Below, in pieces: positions 23,372 through 34,812 of a stretch of DNA of 64,000 nt (positions are counted from its first letter, which is position 1; the number at the start of each line of letters is the position of its first letter). The translations under genes and the position numbers were made by a program. Source of the DNA: Petaurus breviceps papuanus (lineage: Eukaryota; Chordata; Mammalia; Diprotodontia; Petauridae); assembly GCA_028583685.1 (NCBI GenBank), contig JAMXIF010000045.1, positions 5,349,142 to 5,413,141 on the forward strand, read 5' to 3'. The notes below the pieces were generated by a model. The model saw only the letters and a list, made by a program, of their open reading frames with translations. It made no database searches and was not told where the DNA came from.

Positions 23372-23387
23372 TCACTAGATGGCAGCA
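23372..23387 (+). promoter_or_regulatory. Candidate CTCF site
   Basis: TCACTAGATGGCAGCA fits the core of the vertebrate CTCF motif (CCACTAGATGGCAG type) with one mismatch in the first position. It lies in unique sequence, not in a recognisable SINE. Sequence match only; occupancy is not shown. Confidence 0.35.
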
Positions 23388-23636
23388 AATCCCAACTCTT
23401 TCAACTACTAAATGTTTAAAAAGGATGACAGACTTCCAAGTGGCTATTTTTGTCTCACAGTGTATCTATGGATGACAGTCAGCAGGTTGTGACAAATCTG
23501 TGTGGTAACATTTTGTATGTGGATGGTTTGATTTTTAAAACAACTAAACCCAAATGTATCGCTAACTTTAAAAAAATGATCTACAACTGGGAAGTTATTT
23601 GCTAATTTCTGTCCTTCAAAAGAACCTTTAATGGAA

Positions 23637-23661
23637 ACACACACACACACACACACACACC
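23637..23661. repeat. (AC)n microsatellite
   Basis: Uninterrupted AC dinucleotides, about 12 units. Confidence 0.95.
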
Positions 23662-24384
23662 ATTCTTCCCCTTACAGGTGTTTTCATGTGAGTAATAGAA
23701 TCTTTTTTTTTTCTTTTTGCTTTTCCCAGCAAACACACCCCTTGCTCCCTCCCCCCGGAACACTTGAATGGTTGGTTTTCCTACAGATATTCTTTTTCTA
23801 CCCTAGGTCCATATTACATATCACAATTCTGAGAGACAGTGAGCATCAGTTCTTATCTTATTTCCTGCCTTTCTTGTTCCAAAATAAGCACGCAGACTTT
23901 CCTCAGGTTTTACAGAAATTTTATAAGTAATAGTTTGAGGGAACCATTCAGGAGGTTAAATTGGCAAACATGATTCAAAGACAAAGGAAGTTATAAGTTA
24001 ACCTTGAAGAGTAACAAGGAAATGCACCAAAAATTCAGTCCCAAGTTGCTTAGTTTCCATCTCTAATATGATAGAGATGTCGTATCAGGATAGGAAAAGT
24101 AGAAAGAACCGATTCTTCCAATGGCACTTAAGAAATACGAATATATTCATAGATATCAGTTATCTTATCCCTGTTAGAAGTAGACTATGTATCTCATAAC
24201 CAAGGAAGATTCAGATAGTCTAGACATTAAGGATCTTCAGTCTCAAAAGGAATTTGTTTCTTAATCCTGTATCAAGAGTGTCAGGTGAGTTTAGAGGAAA
24301 GACTTATGAAAATTTAGTCTGGATGAACTTGGATGAGAATATAAACTCTGATACTAGTTGTATAAACACAAACAAATGAAGCTA

Positions 24385-24515
24385 TGTTTTCCTCATCTGC
24401 TAAGTGGAATAATTTTTTGTGCTATTAATCTCATATGACTGTTGTTAAGTGTAAATGAGATAATGTCTCTAAAGTTCTTTGCAACTTTAAAGCTTATAAA
24501 AATTTCAGTTGTATC
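24385..24515 (+). mobile_element. MIR-type SINE 3' part
   Basis: 'gttttcctcatctgctaagtggaataat', then 'taaatgagataatgtctctaaagttctttgcaa' and 'cttataaaaatttcag', in the order of the MIR/MAR 3' half. Confidence 0.6.
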
Positions 24516-24954
24516 ATTGCTAATGTGTGACTCTTAGATTTATGGTGGTCCTTCCACATCTCCTCCGTCTCCCGTACCAAAACCTGAGCATCAGCCTGTT
24601 CTACAGGGATATTATGAAACTGTTCCTTTCACCATAGGCTGTAATGTCTGTGGGCCTTTTTGAAGTTCTCTTCTTATTACCTTGTTGCCTGCATGAGAAA
24701 AACTGTATTCTATTTGGCGACAATTCCCTTGATCGGGTTTCAGGACAGTATAACTTGGAATACCTATTATTGCCAAATTAGAGTAAGACATTTAATAAAT
24801 ACTTCTTATGGTCTCCCTTATGAACAAGATGGTTTAAATGATATTGAAAGTACAAGATATGTTCTGAGACTATGTATAAGAGGATTCAGATACTGGAAAA
24901 ATGACTTGTCCCAAAGAGCATTGAGTAACACATTGCTTGATGTCAGTAATAGAT

Positions 24955-25130
24955 GTAAAGAGTTGAATCTGAAGTCAGAACAGCTGGATCCAGATCCTGA
25001 CTGGGACTTATTACATGTAGGACCTTGAACAAGTCCTTCAAGAAAACCAGACCTCAGTTTACTTTTCTGTAAAATACAGAAGTTTGACCAGATAATTCCT
25101 ACCCTCCTTTAAAAGTTCTTAATCTATATC
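24955..25130 (+). mobile_element. MIR fragment
   Basis: 'gatccagatcctgactgggacttattacatgtaggaccttgaacaagtcctt', then 'cctcagtttacttttctgtaaaatacagaag' and 'ccagataattcctaccctcctttaaaagttct'. The open frame at 24660-25028 ends inside this repeat, which argues against it being a real gene. Confidence 0.7.
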
Positions 25131-25169
25131 CCTAAACTATTGAGTGGTGTCTAATGGATATAACTTCAG

Positions 25170-25745
25170 GGTTCTGTACTTGGCCTTGAGTTAGTAGTCA
25201 TCATTTTTAGAATAATTTAATTTTTCTGGAGTCACAGGTTACTTGTATGAGTTTGCAGATGACAGAAAGTTTGAAATAGAGAATTAGCATCTCATACAAT
25301 ATGGACCAATTTAATCCACTCCAATAAAAATAATAGGAAGTTCATTTTGTGGAACAAAAAATCTATTGAATGAATAAGCATGCCTAGATGACAAGTTTGT
25401 ATTGGAAAGAAACATTGGAGTTTTAGTGAACGGCAACCTGAATCAATATATCAACATTATGGCCAGGAAGCTAATGCAAATTTAGGCTACATTAAAAGAG
25501 GTATAACATACAGAATGAGGGAGAAAGTCATCCCACTGTATTCTGTCTTATAAAGACCATAGTTCGGATGGTATACTCAGTTCTGAGAACCACATTTTAG
25601 GAAGGACATTAACAAGCAGACCTATGTCCACAGGCAGAGGAACAGAATGTTGAGGATGTTAAAAACGATGCTAAATAATTATCTTCCCTAGAGAAGACTA
25701 GACATAAAAGGGAGAAATCACAAATCTTCAGTTATTTGAAGGATT
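25170..25745 (+). mobile_element. CR1/L3 LINE, end of ORF2 and 3' region
   Basis: Long plus-strand match to the L3 order: 'gggttctgtacttggcctt', 'gagtttgcagatgacagaaag', 'ttggagttttagtgaac.gcaa', 'ccaggaagctaatgcaaatttaggctacattaaaag', 'gtatactcagttctgagaaccacattttaggaaggacatt' and 'gagaagactagac'. This covers the C-terminal reverse transcriptase coding part and start of the 3' UTR. Heavily diverged, no open frame. Confidence 0.8.
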
Positions 25746-25788
25746 GACAGACAGACGGAAGGAATTAAGATTTACTTTGATGCTTTGG

Positions 25789-25880
25789 GAGGCATGTCGG
25801 ACACTAGTGAAAAGTGAGCTGGACCTGTGGCCAGCAGAGTCCCGGGTTCAAATTCTGATTTCTACCTTTAATAAATACCT
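25789..25880 (+). mobile_element. MIR-type SINE 5' fragment
   Basis: 'gagctggacctgtggccagcagagtcccgggttcaaattctgatt' matches the tRNA-like 5' part of MIR including the B-box-like GGTTCAAAT. It is truncated by the next SINE. Confidence 0.55.
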
Positions 25881-26091
25881 AGATTGGCTCAGTGGAAAGA
25901 GCACTGGCCCTCATTTCAGGAAAACCTGAGCTAGAATTTAGCCTCAGACACTTATTAATTATGTGACCCTGAGAAAGTCATTTAACCTCTGATTGTCAGA
26001 GTTTCTGTGAAGATGAAATAAGAGAGTGTTTATAAGCCAGTTAAGCACAGTGCCTGCCACGTAGTAGGCACTATATAAATATTTATTCCTT
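25881..26091 (+). mobile_element. MIR/MAR-type SINE
   Basis: 'attggctcagtggaaagagcactggc' head, 'aacctgagctagaatttagcctcagacactta', 'atgtgaccctgagaaagtcatttaacctct' and the tail 'gcacagtgcctgccacgtagtaggcactatataaatatttattcc'. Complete and moderately diverged. Confidence 0.85.
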
Positions 26092-26767
26092 CCCCACTCC
26101 CCACAAAAGGTGTCCAATCCTTCACAAGTCATTTAACTTGTATGAAGCTCATTTTCTATATCTGTAAGACGAAGATGATTATAACTAGACTATTAAACCA
26201 CCAAGTTACTATATAGCTCAAATAAGATGACGTATGTTATTCTGTTGGGACCTGAGAGTTGAAAAGGGTCTATGTTTTTTCATGTACAGCATAAATGTAC
26301 TTAATGGAATCAGATACTGGGAACAAGGTTAACATCTTAAATTAGTCATCCTGTATATAGTAATGAGAGAATGAGTTGATGATGTAAATTCAGGAGGAGA
26401 CCAGTAGTGCTTTGCATCACTGTTATTTGGTGATGGGCCCATTTCCTTTGTGTCTTTTATTGTGGTGAATGGGGATCATCACAGGTGACTATGTGATCAA
26501 TCTTATTTTTATATTTCACACAATCAATGATTCAGCTATACTGGCCTACTCAGTTCATCTGGCATATTTTTTTTTAATAAATCTATAAGATATGAGTTGA
26601 TATTAATTTATCTGCTTTATGCTTCACCATATATTTATTATGAAAATTGTTGAAAAGAGTTATATCTGTAATATCTTTCCAAGATTCTTGAATGATATTA
26701 ATTTATGTGTGGAAAAGGATAAATGGGAAAATATTCTTGCAATAAGTTTCTCTAATAATGGTTTTGT

Positions 26768-27012
26768 TACTGTTCAGTTGTTTCTATCGAGTCTGACTCT
26801 TTGTGATCCATTTGGGGTCTTCTTGGCAAAGATACTAAAGTGTTTTGCTTATTTCCTTCACAGATTCATTTTATAAATGAGGAAACTGAGGCAAATTAGA
26901 TTAAGCAACTTGCCAAGGGTCACACAGCTAGTATGTGTCTGAGAACAGATTTGAAATCAGGAAAATAAGTCTTCCTGAATGCAGGCCTAGTCTTCATCTA
27001 TCATCTAGTTAA
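26768..27012 (-). mobile_element. CORE-SINE with RTE/BovB-type tail
   Basis: On plus: tail 'ctgactctttgtgatccatttggggtcttcttggcaaagatacta', then 'ttttataaatgaggaaactgaggcaaa', 'gccaagggtcacacagctagtatgtgtctgaga' and the head remnant ending 'catctagttaacc'. Full-length type. Confidence 0.85.
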
Positions 27013-27896
27013 CCTATCTAAGATATATAAAGGAATTGATTTAAATTTATAAGAGAGAATCAATTTGGAAATTGAAAAAAAAGGTTAAAGCTTCTGAAAC
27101 TAAGTTTTAAAAAGAAGAAATCCAAGCACCCAAAAGTCATATTAAATATTCTGAATAACTAGTGCTTAGAGAAGTGAAAATTACAAAAATGTTGAGGATC
27201 CATCTCAAAACCATTATATTAGCAAGTTCGACTAAAAGGGAAATACAAATGTTGAAGGGGCCATAGGAAAATAGGTTGGTTATTATTTTTTGGAAAGGAT
27301 ATACATTTTTGGAAATGGTCAATGTAAGAAATGTGTTCTTTTTGTTGTTTTTTGCTTTACTTTGAAATTTAGTTTAAAAGGCTTTTCTTTTTTTTTTTCT
27401 TTGTTTCAAATGATTAGGGTGAAGAGATAGGAGGGAGAGGAAATAAAATCTTGTTAAGTGAAAAAAATGAAAACAGTCAGAATTTTGTTATACCTAATTG
27501 TTTGTTGTTGTTTTTTTTTTTACTATTCAAGATCAAGAAATAATCATCATAAAGTTATCTTATATCCTATAGTATTCAATTAATTGTGAAAGGGTAAAGA
27601 TGTGCTCCAATGTAGAATTTCATTTGACAAAGCCTACTATATATCATTAATACTTTCCTCTAGGATGTCTTCAAGTCATAAACAGAGGATTATCATAAAT
27701 ATTTTATATAGATGGCAGGTGTTCTCTCGATCATGTCCTATAATGTTGCTGTTCTTGCATTTTAAAGATCCAGGTGCCATGCTTTGGTATGCTGCTATTT
27801 CAAATACCTTTTGTATCAACTCCTTAATTGCTTCACAATTTTGTTTCCTCTGACATTGATCTCTTCCATACACGGTGGATACAAGTCAGTTACTTT
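27013..27896. other. No recognised feature
   Basis: AT-rich unique sequence with short poly-T runs. Two overlapping small frames on opposite strands (27602-27873) have no recognisable features. Confidence 0.5.
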
Positions 27897-27905
27897 CCAA
27901 ACCTT

Positions 27906-30701
27906 TTTTTATGCTTTTTTTAACTTCTGATTTACATCATTCATTTCTGCCAGATTTTGAGTTACAAATTTTCTCCCCATTCTTCCCCTACCCACCGACC
28001 CAAAATAGCAGTCCCACAGGATATCCCCTCCTCCAATCTGCTCTTTCCCATATTTTCTCCCATACCCCTTTCAACTTTTCCAGTGGATCTCTATGCCCCA
28101 GTGCCTGTATATCTTTGTATATCTTATTTCCCAATTACATGTAACATGGTACTAATAATTGTATGTATATATACATATATATTTGAATATTTGATTTTAA
28201 AACTTTCAATTCCAGATTCATTCCCTTCCTTCCTTGTCATCCACCCTTACTGGGAAGATAAGCAGTTCAGTATAGGTTGTACATGTGTGGCTAATACAAA
28301 ACAATAACATAGTAGATATATTGTAAAAGACTGACTATATTTCCCTCCCTCCTATCCCAGTTCCCACTTGTTCTATTCGCTACTTTGATCCAGTCCCTTT
28401 TCAAAAGTGCATGCTTCCAACTTCTCTCCCCCCTAGTCTGCCCTCCCTTCTATCATCCCCCCTCTCATTTCCATCCCCCCCTACTCTCCTGGAGGGTGAG
28501 ATATCCTATTTAGTGTGTATTTCATTCCCTCCTCAAGCCAAATTCAATGGAAATAAGGCTGACCCATTCTCTTTTGCCTTCCTATTCTTCTTCTGCATTG
28601 TAACCATTTTCCCTTGCATCTTCTGTATGAGATAGTTTACCCCAATCTGTCTCTCCCCATCTCCTCTCATTATATTCCTCTCACCTCTTAATTTCACCTT
28701 TTAAGCATCATCCCTTCTTGCTAAATTAGTCCTGTGCCCTCAATCTATGTACACCTGTAAACATATATAAAAACATTCACATATGTATTCTTATGCCCAT
28801 ATACCCTCATATATAGAGATATATGTATTATATATATTATATATTTCTAATCCCTTCAACTACTTAGAAAAGTTTCATAAATTACAATTATTGTTTTTCC
28901 ATGCAGGAATGTTAATAGTTCAACTTTGATAAGTTCCTTATGATTTCTTTTCCCTGTTTACCTTCTCATGCTTCTCCTGCTTCTTGTATCAGAATGTCAA
29001 ATTTTCTGTTCAACTCTGGTTTTTTCAGCAAGAATGCTTGAAAGTCCTCTATTCCACTGAATGACCATATTTTCCCCTGAAACATGATACTCAGTTTTGC
29101 TGGGTAGGTGACTCTTGGTTTTAATCCCAGCTCCTTTGCCCTCCAGAATATCATATTCCAAGCCCTTCGATCCCTCAGTGTAGAAGTTGCCAGATCCTGG
29201 GTTATCCTGATTGTGTTTCCACAATATTCAAATTGTTTCTTTCTGGCTGCTTGTAATATTCTCTCATTGATCTGGGAATTCTGGAACCTGGCTATAATAT
29301 TCCTAGGAGTTTTCTTTTGGGGATCTTTTTCAGGAAGTGATTGGTGGATTCTTTCAAACTCTTATTTTTCCCTCTGGTATTACACATCAGGGCAGTTTTC
29401 TTTGAGAACTTCCTGGAGGATGATTTCTAGGTTCTTACTTTAGTCATGGCTTTCAGGTAGTCCAATAATTTTTAAATTATCTCTCCTGGATCTATTTTCC
29501 ATGTCAATGGTTTTTCCTGTGAGATATTTCACATTGCCTTCTGTTCTTTCATTTGTTTGGATCTGTTTAACAGCATCTTGATTTCTCATAAAGTCAATTA
29601 GCTTCCATTTTCTCCAATCTAATTCTGAAGCAATGATTCTCCTCATTGAGCTTTTGAGATTCTTTTTCCATCTGGGAAATTTGGCTTGTTAAGGCATTCT
29701 TCTCCTTATTGCCTTTTTGAGCCTCCTTTACCATTTGAGTCAGTCTGTTTTATAAGGTATTATTTTCCTCAGTCAGGTTGTTGACTCTCATTTCATAATT
29801 TTCTTGCATTGTTCTCATTTCTCTTCCCAATTTTTCCTCCACTTCTCTTATCTGCTTCTTAAGGTCCTCTATGGCCTGTAACCAGCTTGTATTTTCCTTT
29901 GAAGCTTTTGGTGCAGGAGTTCTGACTTCACTGTTTTCCTCCTGTTCCATGCTTTGCTCCTTTTTGTCCCCAAAATAGGAGTGTAATGTTGGAATCTTCT
30001 GTCTGCTTTGTTTCCTTTGCCTGCCCATTTTGCCACTCAATTACTTGACTTTTGGGCTTTTTGCCACAGTAGGACTCTTGCCACCAAACAGGGGAACTTT
30101 CATCCCAAATGCTGGGGTTTTCTCAGCTGCTGGAGGTATTAGATGGGTGCCCTCTCTGAGGTCTCCACACACTCTGGCAAACTAGACACATACCCCAGGA
30201 CCTCCACCCTAGACTGCAATACAGATCTAAGCAGGTTAAAGCAAGATCGATTATCCCTAAGACTGGTGCTTGGTCCCCCTACACTCTGCAGGCCAGGAGC
30301 TGAAGCCGCCATGTGTTGCTGGTTTTCTGTGCTACATCTCAGTGGCTTTTTGCCCATGGGTAAAAGCCATGCACTCCCACTTACTGGTCCCAAAGTCCAG
30401 ACTGCACTGACCTCTCACTTTGTCCTTCACATCTATATGTTGACAAATCTGGAAATGGCCACAGCTGCTGCTGATCTGGAGGGCCTCTGGCTGGGGGCTG
30501 GTCAGGCTCCCAGAGCACTGTGCTGGATTCCTGCCAGCCTGCTTGGCTGTCCTCAGCAGAAGGTTAGCTTCTCTGTGTCATTTTTTGGGTTTTGCAGCTC
30601 CAAAGTTTGTTTAGAGTGCCCTTTTTACATGGATTGGGGAGGGTGGAAGCCGGAGCTGTGGGAAGGTTGTGCTTCTAGTCCTCCATCTTGGCTCTGCCCT
30701 C
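27906..30701 (-). mobile_element. Full-length HAL1-like retrotransposon copy C (ORF1 only)
   Basis: About 2.8 kb on minus. The 5' terminus is 'GGGCAGAGCCAAGATGG' (reverse complement of 30685-30701). A GC-rich 5' UTR follows (to ~30029), then ORF1 (~30028-28966) and a ~1.06-kb 3' UTR ending in an A-rich tail near 27906. There is no room for, and no trace of, an ORF2 (normally ~3.8 kb), which is the definition of half-L1 (HAL1) elements. The flanks carry the duplication CCAAACCTT (27897-27905 and 30702-30710), confirming one intact insertion by target-primed reverse transcription. Confidence 0.9.
28966..30028 (-). pseudogene. L1-type ORF1 (HAL1 copy C), broken
   Basis: About 354 codons in outline, close to L1 ORF1p length. 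The first ATG is at 30028 (MGRQRKQSRQKIPTLHSYFG). The N-terminal part to 29750 is charged and coiled-coil-like (EDLKKQIREVEEKLGREM). At 29646-29440 the RRM-type segment reads ENRSRRDNLKIIGLPESHD. At 29154-28966 the C-terminal domain reads KPRVTYPAKLSIMFQGKIWSF. L1 ORF1p is a trimeric RNA-binding chaperone. At least two frame disruptions separate the three open pieces, so this copy no longer makes a full protein. Confidence 0.88.
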
Positions 30702-30721
30702 CCAAACCTTGTTTTCTTTAG
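30143..30721 (+). other. Antisense open frame across the HAL1 copy C 5' UTR
   Basis: 192 codons, the longest gap-free open frame in the window, antisense to the element and overlapping its whole 5' UTR. It runs 20 bp past the element's 5' end into flanking DNA. Other copies also have antisense frames in the same region (14355-14711, 16225-16518, 38547-38774 and 47700-47906, all minus), several sharing a peptide like LLLCLWHLWVEKSGN. The position resembles primate L1 ORF0. It could equally be a by-product of a stop-poor GC-rich 5' UTR. No known domain. Confidence 0.3.
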
Positions 30722-32103
30722 TGTCATTTCACTTCCCCTATGAACATGTCTGGGTATGTGATATTATGATCCTGTTTTATGCTATTCCACTGGACATGAT
30801 GGTATATATACCCTTAGATAATAACTATATTTGAAATTCATTTCCACTCTTCTTAATTAATAATACTTATAGTTGCATCATTGAATTTCCCTGGTATTAG
30901 TTTAGTTGAATATTCTGCTAAGGTTTCTTTAAACTAGTTTCCCTTGGTATATCTCTTTGCTTTATAAGACAATATGGCAATAAATATGATTTATCTTTCT
31001 TTGCCTGATTTTTCAAATGAAGTTATATTCTAAACTAATATTGCCTTTAGCAGACGTATCTCTCCCTTTGTTAAGTAAGCTATACTTTTGCTATTTAAGG
31101 AAGATTCAGGGTTCTTTTGGCTTCACGTGACAATTAATTTACATTGACTAAGCTTCTGGATAAAAGGATCATTAGAGTTGAGGATGTGAATCCTGTTGGA
31201 GATTTATCATTTTTGCTTGTTAATTAGTTGTTGAAATAGCTCCGGGTTAAGTTGTTTTTGTTGTTCTCTCAAAGGGTGGGAGAGAGAATTCAGAACTGAA
31301 AAATGGAATAAAATTGAATTTTAAAATAATTTCTCTACCATTTCATTCTCAGCAATGAATTTGGTGCAAAGCCTGTCATTCTTTTTGAAATGTTTAATAT
31401 TAGTACTGAAATTAGTGCTTAGAAATATCCCATGAAATGATGTTTCTTATGGCATTTGGGTTTGCAAGAAAATTCACTCTGTACCTCTCACCCTTTTTTT
31501 TTGTATCTCTAAACAATGACTGTGAGAAAACTTTCCTTTCCTTTCTAGTTTCTATCTTTTATTGAGTTCATTTAAAGTATAAATGTCAAGATTATACAAT
31601 TCTACTTCTCCAATGGTATCCAGCAGTGTCTTTGTCTGATCTATCAATGGACAATGATTTTATGTTCAGAATATCCACAGTCATATTAAAATTTTCCAGT
31701 TCAAAAATTCTGATTCTTGCTAACCTCTTATGTCTTTAAAGGATTCTGCTACATAATTGCAGAAGCAGAGGATGGGGAGAAGCATTTTTTTTTCTGTTTC
31801 TTGTATTGTCATGGTCAAATATAATCATCACATAGATAACCTATTGTTTATGTATCTCCTCTTGGTTAACAAAGTTGACTAAGTCTATAGATTAAATATA
31901 TTGTTGAGGCCATTTTTGAAGTTTTTTTTCAGTCTTATGTCACCTGTAATAGCTTCTTTTGGCTGCTATAACCTTTGAGAATCCAGCATCACCCACCATA
32001 CCAAAATTAGGAAACAGAACTTTCCAGAGGAATACATAACAATAAGCCTGAAAATATAGACACAAAAGCTTATAAAGCCGCCCCCCCCCCAAAGGATTGA
32101 ATG
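30711..32103. other. No recognised feature
   Basis: Unique AT-rich sequence with a C10-type run at 32081-32090. No open frame or repeat recognised. Confidence 0.5.
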
Positions 32104-32529
32104 TATTAGAATTGATACCTCTTACTACATCTTACCAGTAAGATTGGCTAACATGACAAAATAGGAAAATAATAAATGCTGAAGAAGATGTGGGAAAATT
32201 GGAACACTAATGCATTGTTGGTGGAGTTGTGAAGTGGACTAACCATTCTGGAAAGTGATTTGGAACTATGCGCAAAGGGCTATAAAGATATGCAAAGACT
32301 TTGGTCCAGCAATACCATTCTTAGGACTTTATCCCAAAAAGATAATAAAAGTGGCAAAAGGGCCCATATGTACACAAATATTTATAGTAGCTCCTTTTGT
32401 GTTATCAAAGAACTGGAAATCAAGGAAGGGGATGCCCATCAAATGGATAATGTCTAAACACGTTGTGATATATGAATATAATGGAAAATTATTGTGCTAG
32501 AAGAACTGAGGAGCAGACAAACCTCATAA

Positions 32530-32988
32530 TGAAATGCCCATGGCCTCGTATACTAAGCCCCTGTATGGAACAAGTTTGGAAATTACTGAATTCTTCCTGA
32601 ACTCGTACATGCTTAGCCAGGAGCCCCTCTCTTGTGAGAAACAGACCTGGCCATACTTCCTGATAAGATGTCAGAATGATCCTGGACATCTGGGTCTCAC
32701 AATAAATCAGGGAAAGGACTATACAACTGTCTAGACCAGGGCCTGGCTACAATGGATGTGCTTATCTACCACTGTCAGACTTATCTACCATTGTCAGACT
32801 AACTTTACATCCCACAAGACTAACTTTGTTTCCCACACCTATTTTTGACTTTAAATATTCCCCCTTTCCCTTTGGTCAGAGCAGTTCTCCTAAGGTTTCC
32901 TTGGGAGACTGTCACTGGCCAGCTCAATAAACTGATGCTCAGAATAATTGACTAGGCTTGGGTTCTTTTTCTCTACATGTCCATTTCA
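32530..32988 (+). mobile_element. Solo retroviral LTR (ERV fossil) in L1
   Basis: A 459-bp unit with a perfect 7-bp terminal inverted repeat TGAAATG...CATTTCA, CCAT/CTTT-rich U3, and polyadenylation signal AATAAA at 32926-32931 with a short U5 after it. L1 sequence continues on both sides and AACCTCA occurs at both flanks, so the exact ends could be a few bases further out. Solo LTR, probably class I by its layout, but the family is unassigned. Confidence 0.65.
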
Positions 32989-33127
32989 CTAATAACCTCA
33001 AGAGACTTATATAAACTGATGCTGAGTGACGAGAGAAGCACCAGGAGAATATTGTACAAAGTTATAGACACATCATATCTGTGATGACTAACTTTGAAAG
33101 GCTGGGCTCATCTCAGTAATGCAATGC

Positions 33128-33632
33128 TGATGTGGGGCGGGATCCCAATAGGTTCAGCAGGAACCCTGATCTCATCCAAGACCAGGAAACCTGCAAGGGC
33201 GTCTGGAAAGAATTCAGCTCAGCCTTGCTTGGAGTTAGAGTTGAGAAAGTTTATTATTATGCCATTACAGCGGGCAAGAGTCCTTTAGGGGACCTGCAAG
33301 TGAGAGGGGTACATGCTTTTACCTTTAAAGGGTAGGGCTGCCATTGTCAGGGCTGACCTGATGGGAGGGGCCTCAGTGCATAGTTAGAGCTGACCAAGAG
33401 GAGAATGTGAATAGATAGTTTAGTTAAGATTTGGGCCAGGTTGAAGGAGACAAAAGGCAGGCCTGAGAAGAAATGAAGAGATTAAGTAAGAACAAAAGGG
33501 GTCACAGGGTGTTGCCTAGGTGGAGTGTGGGATAGGGAGAAGGGGCAGAGCTCAAGGGTGGGAAAGGACAAATTACAACTTCACAGACTGGTTTTACAAG
33601 TTGGTTTGTCCTAGACCCCAGGTAGCCCATCA
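33128..33632 (-). mobile_element. Solo retroviral LTR (ERV fossil) in the same L1
   Basis: A 505-bp unit, TGATG...CATCA at its ends on plus, flanked by the 4-bp duplication ATGC (33124-33127 and 33633-33636). On minus, AATAAA lies at 33255-33250 and the U5 end reads 'gggatcccgccccacatca', like class I (gammaretrovirus-type) LTRs, which also make 4-bp duplications. No internal region is present. Its unit differs from the LTR 140 bp upstream, so this is an independent insertion. Confidence 0.8.
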
Positions 33633-33975
33633 ATGCTGTAAGACAACTCCCAAAGACTCATGATGGAAGGTATTACCCACATCCAGAGGAAGAATTGCAG
33701 AGTCTGAATGCAAATTGAAGCAAACTGCTTGCTCTCCCTCTCTTTTGTTTTGGTTTGTTCCTTCTTCCTCATTGTTCATTCCACTAGTTATAATTTTTTT
33801 TTTTTACAACTTGACAAATGTTTAATGTGAAGATATCTGTAGAACCTATACTGAATTGCATGCTGCTATAGGGAGGGAGGGGGGAAGAAAAGGAGGGGGA
33901 AAAATTTGGAACTCAAGGGATTGTGGAACTGAATGTTGTAAACTAAAAGGAAATAATAAGTAAATTTATTTTAAA

Positions 33976-34807
33976 AAAGAATTCATATCTCTGCTAAGTC
34001 TAAAAGTAAAGACCATTAAGTAGACTTCTCAGATTTCTTCAGAGAAGAAAGGGGGAAGGGAAGATGGTGGATTCAGATCACAAATTGTGCCTAACTCAAC
34101 AGAAGAATAGTCTTTTATTAATTTGCTCACAAAGAAGGGAGACACATTTTAGGATTAGAAAGAATTGTTGTTCATAAACAAATTCTAGTATTACTGTCTA
34201 CTATTTCTTTTCAAACCAGGTCCCAAGCTCCAGTTATGTAAATAACTGCTAGTTAAAACTCAAGGCTTAATTCCAGTTCTGTCTTCTTCAGGAGAGGATG
34301 ATATGCTTGCTATTTGTATGGAAATCTTCCCCAGTGGAAGAATGTAGTTTAAAAAAAAGGGACTGTAACTCCTGAATAGGAATGACCCATTAATCTAGTC
34401 TACTTGACTCCTTGAGGATTACATCTCTGCATCAAAGAGGTTATGCCATATATCCAAAATAGAAAATATTCCCTTAGCCCTGTGATTTATTAGGGATCAT
34501 TTATATACCTACAAGAATCAGTTGGAGGATATGGATTTGTGCTATAAAATATCCTTTATTCAAAAAGATAAAAGCTACCAGCTATTGACTAGGATACTGT
34601 CAAGGAGGCCTCTTCTTATGAAAGTGGTATCAAAATCAAGGCTAGATTAGACTTCACATTGTCTAAAGCCTTACACAAGCATTTAATTTCTCCTTTTATT
34701 TAACCCTGGATAACTGCCTAGCATTTCCTCAGAACAAGTGATGATTCTGTTTTCTCTTTATCAATTAATGTCTGCTCTTTGTATAGCACAAGTCATCTTT
34801 TATGAAA
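33976..34807. other. No recognised feature
   Basis: Unique AT-rich sequence without recognisable repeat or open frame. Confidence 0.5.
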
Positions 34808-34812
34808 GGGGT

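Larger units (their letters stand above)
22761..24384. other. Unique AT-rich sequence with microsatellites
   Basis: Contains a TA-rich stretch (23040-23155), a perfect (AC)n at 23637-23661 and the CTCF-like site at 23372. No open frame with coding character. Confidence 0.5.
32104..33975 (+). mobile_element. L1 LINE 3' end, split by two solo LTRs
   Basis: Pieces at 32104-32529, 32989-33127 and 33633-33975 join into one L1 3' end: 'ggaaaattggaacactaatgcattgttggtgg', 'ccattctggaaagtgatttggaactatg', 'ccagcaataccattcttaggactttatcc' (C-terminal ORF2), then 'cttatataaactgatgctgagtga', 'caaagactcatgatggaa' and 'cacatccagaggaagaattgc', ending 'ttggaactcaagg.attgtggaactgaatgttgtaaactaaaa' with an A-rich tail. 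5'-truncated and non-coding. Confidence 0.88.

Noticed and set aside
24660-25028. 122-codon open frame as a possible gene
   Set aside because: Its last third is a MIR repeat, there is no signal peptide, domain or splice context, and the composition is like the surrounding AT-rich sequence.
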